Source: Parvularculaceae bacterium
GTDB taxonomy: Bacteria; Pseudomonadota; Alphaproteobacteria; Caulobacterales; Parvularculaceae
DNA length: 64,000 nt
Direction: 5' to 3'
NCBI GenBank assembly: GCA_028284065.1
Contig: JANQSJ010000004.1
Coordinates: forward strand, 186,001-250,000
Translations under genes and position numbers: made by a program
Shown here: positions 58,042-64,000 of the stretch, piece after piece
Numbering within the stretch: position 1 is the stretch's first letter
Layout: each line of letters starts with the position of its first letter
The notes under the pieces: generated by a model
Databases searched by the model: none
Seen by the model: only the letters and a program-made list of their open reading frames with translations
What the model was told of the DNA's origin: nothing

Positions 58042-58782
58042 TCATTCGACAACCTTCAGAAATCTTCGGTTCGGGCCGTCGATCTCCACTGCGGTGAGAG
58101 CGCCGGACCACACCGCGCCTGTATCGACGCCAATGCGCCAGCCGGCGTCCACGGGGCGTTTCGTGGGGTGGTGTCCGTGCACGACGGTTTTAGCGGGACG
58201 CGCATTCTCCGGCGCATTGTGGAACGCTTCGCGTATCCACAACAGGTCGCCTTCCTTTTGCTCCGCGAGCTCAACGCCCGGCCGCACGCCCGCATGGGCG
58301 AAGAAATAGTCCCCCGCCTCGTAGGTGAGCTTTAACGATGAGAGGAACTCAAGGTGGCTCGCCGGGAGACGTTCCCGCAATTCCGCGGCGGCCGTCTGTG
58401 GCGACATTGCGAGGGGCGCTTCGACGCCGTAGCTCAGAAGCGTTTCAACGCCGCCCCAATCGAGCCATCCGTCGCGGCGGTCCGGGTCGCGCATAAAATC
58501 AAGGAGCGCCGCCTCGTGGTTGCCCTTAAGAAAAACCGTTGACGGATTGTCGCGGCCCATTTGGACGAGCTGGTCGAGCACTCCGGAAGAGTCGGGTCCT
58601 CGATCCACATAGTCTCCAAGGAAGACGCAGCGTTTCGGATTCTCGCAGGGCTCTGCGGCGATTCGCGAGATCATGGCTTGAAGCAGGTCAGCGCGGCCAT
58701 GAACATCCCCGATCGCATAAAGCGTTTCGCCGGGCGGTCCCATGGCGGTCTTGCGGCTTCGCTGTAAAAATCGTCCGAGCAT
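58042..58782 (-). CDS. PPP-family metallophosphoesterase
   Basis: The 246-residue protein has all motifs of bacterial serine/threonine (PrpA-like) phosphatases: GDVHGR, GDYVDRG, GNHE, HAGV and HGHHP, in that order. Function is probably to dephosphorylate proteins or small phosphates such as diadenosine tetraphosphate. The frame is open to 58845; I use the ATG at 58782, since the conserved region starts soon after (YAIGDVHGRADLL). It converges with the methyltransferase gene. Confidence 0.9.
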   Translation of the reverse strand: MLGRFLQRSRKTAMGPPGETLYAIGDVHGRADLLQAMISRIAAEPCENPKRCVFLGDYVDRGPDSSGVLDQLVQMGRDNPSTVFLKGNHEAALLDFMRDPDRRDGWLDWGGVETLLSYGVEAPLAMSPQTAAAELRERLPASHLEFLSSLKLTYEAGDYFFAHAGVRPGVELAEQKEGDLLWIREAFHNAPENARPAKTVVHGHHPTKRPVDAGWRIGVDTGAVWSGALTAVEIDGPNRRFLKVVE

Positions 58783-59118
58783 ATCCTTATTGGTGATGCC
58801 CCAATTGTGTTGCTCAATGTTAACCGATCCGACGTCGTGGCGCATATGGTTTCGACGCGCCGCCCTAACAAGTCCGGCCGGGACGGGAGGCGGAACCGTC
58901 GACGCCGCATGCGCCCATAGTCTCGGGTTTATCTCAAGTTCCGAAAGGAACCGGCTATTGCGTCTGTGCGGTCGGGTCAGCCTGCAGGCTCAAAGATAAG
59001 TCGCCTCGCTTTAGGGCGAGGCGCTTAGACTTGCCGGCGAGCCCTGATATATCCGGGACGGAGTTGCGATTGGCGACCGACAGCCTAGTCGATCCGCCCT
59101 AAGAGGAGCGTCGGTTTT
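58783..59118. other. Divergent intergenic region before galE
   Basis: These 336 bases contain no gene I can support. A perfect 8-bp hairpin (CGCCTCGC 59002-59009 with GCGAGGCG 59016-59023, loop of 6) sits about 95 bp before galE. Another short inverted repeat is ggttcc/ggaacc-like near 58940-58955. Promoters for both flanking genes should lie here but I cannot place them securely. Confidence 0.5.
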
Positions 59119-60108
59119 ATGTCTGTCTTGGTGACCGGCGGAGCGGGATATGTGGGAGCGCACATGCTCCTCGCTCTCGACGCGGCCGGTGAGACGGCGG
59201 TCGCCATTGACGATTTGTCCTATGGCGCGGCGTGGCTGACGCCTGATGCGTCACGACTTGTTCGCGGCGATGTTGGGGACAAGGCGTTTCTGGCGCGCGT
59301 TATCGAAGAATTCGCCGTCGAGGAAGTGGCGCACTTCGCCGGCGCGAACCTCGTCACTGCATCGCTTGAGCGGCCGCTTGACTATTTCCGCAGCAATGCG
59401 GCGAACACGCTTGCGCTCATTGAAACCTGCGTCGCCAAAGGCGTGTCGCGCATCATCCTGTCATCGACCGCGTCGGTATATGGCACGCCGGACGTATCGC
59501 CGGTGAGCGAGCCGGCGCCGGTTCGGTCGATCACGCCCCACGGCGCCTCCATGGCGATGGCGGAACGTATTCTGACGGATGCAGCTGCGGCGCATGACCT
59601 CCGCTACACGATCCTCAGATATTTCAACGTCGCAGGCGCCGATCCGGACCTCAGGGCCGGACAGATAGGCAAACCCACGCACCTTGTCCGCGTCGCCGCT
59701 CAAATCGCCGTGGGCGCGCGGCGCGAAAACCTGCAGGTTTTTGGCGTTGATTATCCGACGCCGGACGGGACCGCCATCCGCGATTATGTTCATGTCAGCG
59801 ACCTCGCCGACGCCCACCTGGCTGCGCTGCAGCGCCTTAGGAATGGGGGGGATTCATCGATCCTGAACTGCGGCTACGGCCGCGGCTATTCCGTACGTGA
59901 AGTCGTTGAGGCTGTTGAGCGCGTCACCGGCGCGCCCTTGCCTCAGGAGGACGCTCCGCGTCGCGCGGGCGATCCGCCACAGCTTATCGCCGACAGCGCG
60001 GCCATTCGCTCGACACTCGACTGGCGCCCGCGCTACGACGAAATCGACATCATCGTTGCCACTGCGATCGAATGGGAGCGTAAGCTCTTCCATGCATCCG
60101 CCTTCTGA
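59119..60108 (+). CDS. galE: GalE-type NAD-dependent epimerase/dehydratase with altered catalytic motif
   Basis: The 329-residue extended SDR protein has the NAD-binding motif TGGAGYVGAHML, DDLSYG, the Ser/Thr region LSSTASVYG, YTILRYFNVAGADPD, and RDYVHVSDLADAHL, clearly of the UDP-glucose 4-epimerase family. The catalytic YxxxK is replaced: the usual PYGRSK reads PHGASM, with His141 and Met145 in place of Tyr and Lys. The enzyme is therefore probably not a normal epimerase, unless another Tyr/Lys takes over. A TAAGAGGAG ribosome site precedes the ATG. Confidence 0.88.
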   Translation: MSVLVTGGAGYVGAHMLLALDAAGETAVAIDDLSYGAAWLTPDASRLVRGDVGDKAFLARVIEEFAVEEVAHFAGANLVTASLERPLDYFRSNAANTLALIETCVAKGVSRIILSSTASVYGTPDVSPVSEPAPVRSITPHGASMAMAERILTDAAAAHDLRYTILRYFNVAGADPDLRAGQIGKPTHLVRVAAQIAVGARRENLQVFGVDYPTPDGTAIRDYVHVSDLADAHLAALQRLRNGGDSSILNCGYGRGYSVREVVEAVERVTGAPLPQEDAPRRAGDPPQLIADSAAIRSTLDWRPRYDEIDIIVATAIEWERKLFHASAF

Positions 60109-60168
60109 TGTCGCGCCGCATTGAGAAGATCGACGCGGCGACGTTCAATACGTTTCCATGGTGAGCGC

Positions 60169-60609
60169 GTGGCGTTATCCTCCATAAAGTGGGCTTGTCG
60201 CCTTGCCTTCCCGGCGCTCCTTGCGTTCGTCACATACACGACGATTGCGCCTGATCCGGGAGACGTCGTCGGCGTTACAATCGCCGACTGGATTGCGCGC
60301 TTCGTTCTTGGCGATGAGGCGCATGCTGACAAGGCCGGCCATTTCATCGCTTACGCTTCCCTGTCCGGGGCATTCACGCTGGCGCAATATGTGGACTTGC
60401 GGAGTTCCGCCTTCGGTATTTTCGTCCTCGCCGCCTATGGCGCGGCGCTCGAAGGCGTTCAGAGGCTATCGCCGGAGCGGCAAACGGACCTGCTCGACGG
60501 AGTCGCCAATTTAGTGGGTGCGCTAGCCGCATACCTGATAGCGGCGGCGGTTATCATTCTGGCGCGCCGCGTGTTCAGCGGCCGGCGCTCGTTGTCCGAA
60601 GAGAGCTAA
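60169..60609 (+). CDS. VanZ-like family membrane protein
   Basis: The 146-residue membrane protein contains the VanZ-like signature DKAGHFIAYASLSGAFTLA and later AAYGAALEGVQRLSPERQTDLLDGVANLVGALAAYLI, with about four membrane helices. VanZ proteins are linked to teicoplanin resistance in Gram-positives; here the function is unknown. The start could be GTG at 60169 or TTG at 60121. It follows galE by 60 bp. Confidence 0.78.
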   Translation: MALSSIKWACRLAFPALLAFVTYTTIAPDPGDVVGVTIADWIARFVLGDEAHADKAGHFIAYASLSGAFTLAQYVDLRSSAFGIFVLAAYGAALEGVQRLSPERQTDLLDGVANLVGALAAYLIAAAVIILARRVFSGRRSLSEES

Positions 60610-60797
60610 TAGGCCAAGAGCGTCCCGAGAAATGCAGTCCCGGTTCGCCGTCAGGAAACCAACGAGAGAACAGAGTTTCATCAGTATAGCGCTGGACGAA
60701 GCGTCGCCGCTTCACGAAGAATTGATCCAAGGGCCGTCCGCGCCGCGACGTCATTTCTCGAACGCCCCGGCGCGGATCTTTCACCCGACCCATTGCC

Positions 60798-60887
60798 TTA
60801 CGCAACGCTGGCGACAGTATAGGCGGCCGGCGCGAACGCTGCGGCGATAACCGTTACCGTCACGAGAACTGCAAACACCTTTTCCAT
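60798..60887 (-). CDS. 29-residue hydrophobic membrane peptide
   Basis: The peptide reads MEKVFAVLVTVTVIAAAF followed by APAAYTVASVA. It has one predicted membrane helix, or a signal-peptide-like sequence ending in Ala-Pro-Ala-Ala. Translation evidence is strong: AGGAGGT lies 5 nt upstream of the ATG at 60887. A second ATG directly before it (60890) is too close to the ribosome site. It is too small for standard gene callers. Function unknown; stand-alone small membrane proteins or a toxin-like peptide are possible. Confidence 0.6.
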   Translation of the reverse strand: MEKVFAVLVTVTVIAAAFAPAAYTVASVA

Positions 60888-61193
60888 CATTACCTCCTTG
60901 TTTGTTCCGATGAGCCTGAAATAGGCGGCATCGAGCTGAAAAGAACCCCGAATTCCAGCGGTTTGGCGCATTCGCCAATCGCTTCGTCGAAAGCCTTCAG
61001 AATGCGGATCGGCTCGGCGACGCCTGGCGTCGCTTCGTCGATCGAAGGCCGATGCGCCTAATGGCAGGTCTTGGCGACAGGCCGGGTCGCCAGGGCCGCG
61101 CGACGATAGGAAGGGTGGGGGCGAACGAGGATTTGGGCGGATCTGCGTCTCATTCAAGAGGTGAGGGCACCCGCGTCAGCGACCGGGTCAAAT

Positions 61194-61231
61194 AAGAAAA
61201 GGCCCGCGGCGGAAGCCGCAGGCCTTTTCTT
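61194..61231 (-). terminator. Bidirectional terminator after chrR
   Basis: AAGAAAAGGCC (61194-61204) pairs with GGCCTTTTCTT (61221-61231) and an inner GCGGC/GCCGC stem encloses a GGAA loop, with one C-A mismatch. The flanking A- and T-runs give an intrinsic terminator in both directions. It lies about 40 bp after the anti-sigma gene. Confidence 0.88.
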
Positions 61232-61272
61232 GGGGAAACGATCCAGCCGACCCATCGCCGGCTATTAATCAA

Positions 61273-61950
61273 TCAGAGGCCAACGAAGGGCTGCACGATC
61301 CGGCCCACCAGATCCTTGAAGACGAGCGGGGCGCTTGTCGCGATAAGGCAGATACAGTCTTCGTCGCCGAAAGCTGTAGGCGTATGTTCCGCCTCGTCAT
61401 CTAGGTCGGCGAGATCGCCGGGCCGAAATTCACCAATTTCGTCGCGATAGGCGCCGCGCAGGATGAGCGTGAGCTCGTCGGCCTTGTGCGTGTGTTTTGG
61501 CAACTGCGTGCCGGGCGAGATTTTAAGAAGGCGCAGCACCCCCTGGCGATAGCCCTGGGCTTGCAGCACATGCTGCGCGACGCCAGGCGCGACCGTGCGC
61601 CACTTAATCTCGTCGATCGGCGACGACAGATAAGCCTGAAGCGGCTGCGCGGCTGCGAAATCGAAGTCATTCGCCGCCCGTGGCGTTTCCTCTTTCGGGC
61701 GAAGGATGTCCTGTTCGCCTGCCCGCTCCCAGAACGCCGCCATCGACGAATTCTCCATCGCCACCGGCTCAACGTCTTCCAGGCAAGCCCCGCCGAGCGC
61801 CTCGAAGTCAGCGACCGCGAGACGACATTCCGCGCAAAGCGAAAGATGCGTCGACACCACGACGGAGCGCGCTTCATCAATGCGGCCCGCCGCATATTCG
61901 GCCAGCGTTTCCGTCTTCGGGTGATGACTGATGTTACGCATCGAGGTCAC
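61273..61950 (-). CDS. chrR: ChrR-type zinc anti-sigma factor
   Basis: This is the partner anti-sigma factor of the adjacent RpoE. The N-terminal zinc anti-sigma domain has HxxxCxxC (His35, Cys39, Cys42 in THLSLCAECR) with a His pair near residue 9-10. The C-terminal cupin-like domain has KHTHKADELTLILRGAY and GEFRPGDLADLDDEAEHTP, the metal site needed for singlet-oxygen response in Rhodobacter. The gene overlaps rpoE by 17 bp; a GTG at 61950 (AAGGAA upstream) is preferred over the ATG at 61941. 225 residues is normal. Confidence 0.93.
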   Translation of the reverse strand: MTSMRNISHHPKTETLAEYAAGRIDEARSVVVSTHLSLCAECRLAVADFEALGGACLEDVEPVAMENSSMAAFWERAGEQDILRPKEETPRAANDFDFAAAQPLQAYLSSPIDEIKWRTVAPGVAQHVLQAQGYRQGVLRLLKISPGTQLPKHTHKADELTLILRGAYRDEIGEFRPGDLADLDDEAEHTPTAFGDEDCICLIATSAPLVFKDLVGRIVQPFVGL

Positions 61951-62545
61951 CGAGTTCCTTTCTTATCTTCGTAAACGCAAGACGCAGTCGTGATTTCACC
62001 GTCCCAAGGGGCAGACCCAGCCGTTCGGCAATTTCCGAATGCGGGGCGTCCTCAATGAAATGCAGCCTCACCACCTCGTGTTGCGCTTGCGGCAGCGTCT
62101 CAAACGCCGCCTTGATTTTCTTGTCTCGCTCCGCCCGCTCAACGGTCAGATCAGCCTGCGGCTCCGCTTCCGGCAGAAGCGACGGATCGTCCGGGTCGAG
62201 CGCCGGCTTCGCCGCCCGCCGCGCCGCGTCAATCCTAAGATTGCGGGCGATGGTAAATATCCAGGTCGACGCGCCGGCCTTTTGCGGATCAAACAACTGC
62301 GCCTTGCGCCAGACCTTTAACATCGTCTCCTGCGCGAGATCGTCAGCTAAATCAGCCGGCGCCCCCGAACGCATGAGATACCCTTTCACGCGTGGCGCGA
62401 AATAATCGTACAACTCCGCAAACGCCGACCGGTCGCCCGACGACGCCACACGCAACAAAAGCCCGCTCATGGCCTCTGCGGCCGCGGACGCGCCTGTTCT
62501 CTTGGGTCGAGCCGGTGTCACAACGGCGAGTTCAACTCCGTTCAC
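61934..62545 (-). CDS. rpoE: ECF sigma factor RpoE (ECF11/singlet-oxygen type)
   Basis: This extracytoplasmic function sigma factor has 203 residues. Region 2 (LYDYFAPRVKGYLMRSGAP, then DLAQETMLKVWRKAQLFDPQKAGASTWIFTIARNLRID) and region 4 (LPQAQHEVVRLHFIEDAPHSEIAERLGLPLGTVKSRLRLAFTKIRKEL) are complete. With ChrR overlapping downstream it fits the RpoE/ChrR pair that responds to singlet oxygen. It starts with GTG at 62545. An ECF11-like promoter (TGATCC then TAACA) lies upstream, so it probably activates itself. A divergent FAD oxidase, a common regulon member, follows. Confidence 0.94.
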   Translation of the reverse strand: MNGVELAVVTPARPKRTGASAAAEAMSGLLLRVASSGDRSAFAELYDYFAPRVKGYLMRSGAPADLADDLAQETMLKVWRKAQLFDPQKAGASTWIFTIARNLRIDAARRAAKPALDPDDPSLLPEAEPQADLTVERAERDKKIKAAFETLPQAQHEVVRLHFIEDAPHSEIAERLGLPLGTVKSRLRLAFTKIRKELGDLDA

Positions 62546-62573
62546 TGCCCGACCTTTCGACTGCGCTTAGTCG

Positions 62574-62601
62574 TGTTACGTTGTCGAGCGACGGCGGATC
62601 A
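62574..62601 (-). promoter_or_regulatory. RpoE-dependent autoregulatory promoter
   Basis: On the minus strand TGATCC (62601-62596) is followed by 17 bases and TAACA (62578-62574). The Rhodobacter RpoE consensus is TGATCC-N(~18)-TAAGA, so the -35 is perfect and the -10 has one change. It is about 29 bp before the rpoE start codon. Confidence 0.6.
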
Positions 62602-62824
62602 CCACTAGCGAAACCATATCGGAAGCCACTGGCGTAATCCACCTAGACATTGGATTTGGCGTAATTCGTCGCCCTTATCGAATGCGGCAAGGGTGGGGCT
62701 AACGTCCGCGCCAAATTTTCCCGCGGTTCCCGCGACCGGCGAGCGCTATCGCCGCAACTCGCCTGGCGAGCATGCCGGCGCCCCCGCCCTTGGCGTTCAG
62801 GGGCGATATTGACCTGGAGCTGAT

Positions 62825-64000
62825 ATGCCGTTCGACGCCGCCCGCAAACGCCGCCAAGGGCCGGAGCGCCGCCGCATTGCCGTCATAGGGGCAGGCGTTT
62901 CGGGGCTTTCCGCGGCCTGGCTATTAAATAAGCGGCACGACGTCGTACTTTACGAATCGGACGCTCGGCTCGGCGGGCACGCCAATACCGTTCTGGTGAA
63001 GGCCGCTTCCGGCAGGGAGATACCCGTCGACGCCGGCTTCATCGTCTTTAACACGCCGAATTACCCGAATTTCACAGCTCTTGCGGCGCATATCGATCTC
63101 GCGATCGACGAGACCTGCATGTCCTTTGGGGCGTCGATGGACGATGGCGCGTGCGAGTATTCCGGGCAGTCCATAACTGGGTTGTTCGCGCGGCCTGCCT
63201 CCATCGTCGAGCCGGCCCATTGGGCCATGCTGCGCGATCTGCCGAAATTCAACGCTCGCGCGAAAGCGGCGCTTAGCGATGGCTTGCCGGAAGGTCGGTC
63301 TATCGGCAATTTTGTCAAGGAAAACAGGCTATCGCAGGCATTTGTTGAGCGTTTCCTGACGCCTTTTGCAGCTGCGATCTGGTCGGCGCCCGCCGACAGC
63401 GTTCTCGATTACGCGGCGTCGGCGTTCCTGAAGTTCTTTGACAATCACGGGCTCTTACAGATCCTGAACATGCCGCTCTGGAATACTGTGGCAGGCGGCT
63501 CGAAAACCTATGTTCATAAACTGGCGACCAGCCTCGCCAATCCGCCGCGCCTCGACGCCGCCGTCGCTTCAGTCAGGCGATTGGAGAACGGCGTAGAGGT
63601 CGTCGAAGCATCCGGCGCGCGGGACATATTCGATGATGTCGTGATCGCCAGTCATTCCGACCAGGCCCTCGCCATGATCGAAGCGCCGAGCGCCGCCGAG
63701 CGCGAGCTGCTTGGCGCAATGCGCTATCAGCCGAACCGAGCGGTAGTGCATACGGACCCGGCGCTGATGCCGCGCCGTCGGCGGGCCTGGTCGAGCTGGA
63801 ACTATCTCGGCGGTCGCGATGGCGTGGCGGTGAGTTACTGGATGAACAGGCTGCAGAACCTTGGCGACGACGCGCCGGACGTGTTCGTCACGCTCAATCC
63901 GTCCCGCCCCATCCGGGAGGAGGCGGTGGTCGCGGAATTCGACTACGCCCATCCGATGTTCGACGTCGCCGCGGAGCGGGCCCAGCGACGCCTCTGGTCG
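62825..64000 (+). CDS. FAD-dependent amine oxidase/desaturase-like protein, 5' part
   Basis: The frame is open from an ATG at 62825 (GGAG 5 nt upstream) to the right edge, so at least 392 residues. The N-terminal FAD motif VIGAGVSGLSAAWLLN (about 20-35) is followed by LGGHANTV and VDAGFIVFNTPNYPNF, typical of the NAD/FAD amine oxidase group COG2907. PFAAAIWSAP and VAGGSKTYVHKLA follow. It is divergent from rpoE and is often part of the RpoE/ChrR regulon together with a DUF1365 gene and a cyclopropane fatty acid synthase, which would lie outside the window. Confidence 0.9.
   Translation, partial: MPFDAARKRRQGPERRRIAVIGAGVSGLSAAWLLNKRHDVVLYESDARLGGHANTVLVKAASGREIPVDAGFIVFNTPNYPNFTALAAHIDLAIDETCMSFGASMDDGACEYSGQSITGLFARPASIVEPAHWAMLRDLPKFNARAKAALSDGLPEGRSIGNFVKENRLSQAFVERFLTPFAAAIWSAPADSVLDYAASAFLKFFDNHGLLQILNMPLWNTVAGGSKTYVHKLATSLANPPRLDAAVASVRRLENGVEVVEASGARDIFDDVVIASHSDQALAMIEAPSAAERELLGAMRYQPNRAVVHTDPALMPRRRRAWSSWNYLGGRDGVAVSYWMNRLQNLGDDAPDVFVTLNPSRPIREEAVVAEFDYAHPMFDVAAERAQRRLWS

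Larger units (their letters stand above)
60610..61272. other. Mostly non-coding region between VanZ and chrR genes
   Basis: This 663-bp stretch contains a very small minus-strand gene at 60798-60887 and a strong bidirectional terminator at 61194-61231. Between 60900 and 61190 a minus-strand frame without a usable start ends in the TAA next to the small gene's start; it may be a relic or a leader. I find no other supported gene. Confidence 0.5.

Noticed and set aside
60632-60850. 72-codon plus-strand frame after the VanZ gene
   Set aside because: No good ribosome site, Arg-rich C-terminus and it runs antisense through the well-supported small peptide.

Overview
The window is a 64 kb piece of an alphaproteobacterial chromosome with very GC-rich coding sequence. 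The lineage is inferred from several features. There is a CcrM-type cell-cycle methyltransferase with a full CtrA box upstream, split F0 b and b' genes, a Usg homologue, a two-subunit glycine decarboxylase (GcvPA/GcvPB) and a RpoE/ChrR sigma/anti-sigma pair. The order mutY, DUF721 (DciA-like), DsbA-like, smc also fits. Together they suggest the Caulobacterales/Parvularculales/Hyphomonadales neighbourhood; the species cannot be fixed from the sequence alone. The region is mostly core genome: I see no rRNA, tRNA, CRISPR array, prophage or intact insertion sequence.

Layout. 1-4.5 kb: glycine cleavage operon gcvT-gcvH-gcvPA-(DUF6968)-gcvPB. 4.7-9.5 kb: a membrane-anchored glutamate-synthase-like FMN protein, a DUF924 gene, and the F0 ATP synthase operon on the minus strand. 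9.8-20.8 kb: smc, a DsbA-like lipoprotein, a DciA-like protein, mutY, an acyl-CoA carboxyltransferase, ccrM, rnhB and a radical SAM protein. 20.8-23 kb: two TIGR04283/TIGR04282-type glycosyltransferases and small proteins. 23.2-31.3 kb: sucD-sucA-sucB-(foreign-looking ORF)-lpdA-exoD, encoding the 2-oxoglutarate dehydrogenase segment of the TCA cycle; sucC is not beside sucD. 31.4-41.5 kb: small membrane proteins, a POT peptide transporter, a corrinoid adenosyltransferase, a SprA-like metalloprotease, an OmpA porin, a TetR regulator, a class A PBP and a YgjP-like protease. 41.8-50.5 kb: mutS-glnD-murJ-trpS-usg. 50.5-58.8 kb: a MurC-like ligase divergent from an LD-carboxypeptidase, a tandem-FKBP lipoprotein, a stand-alone homocysteine methyltransferase behind a striking palindromic operator, argE, a C-methyltransferase-like protein and a PPP phosphatase. 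59-64 kb: a GalE homologue, a VanZ protein, a tiny hydrophobic peptide, and chrR-rpoE divergent from an FAD amine oxidase that continues past the window.

The most notable observations are these. (1) GlnD keeps its nucleotidyltransferase and ACT domains but has lost every expected metal ligand of its HD domain, so it is probably uridylyltransferase-only. (2) A GalE homologue has HxxxM where the catalytic YxxxK should be. (3) A perfect 30-bp palindrome of SahR type overlaps a perfect 20-bp GC palindrome just before the methionine synthase domain gene. (4) Unrelated small genes sit inside two multi-enzyme-complex operons: one translationally coupled on both sides within gcvP, the other AT-richer and foreign-looking between sucB and lpdA. 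(5) A 29-residue membrane peptide has a near-perfect Shine-Dalgarno sequence. (6) A consensus CtrA box lies upstream of ccrM.
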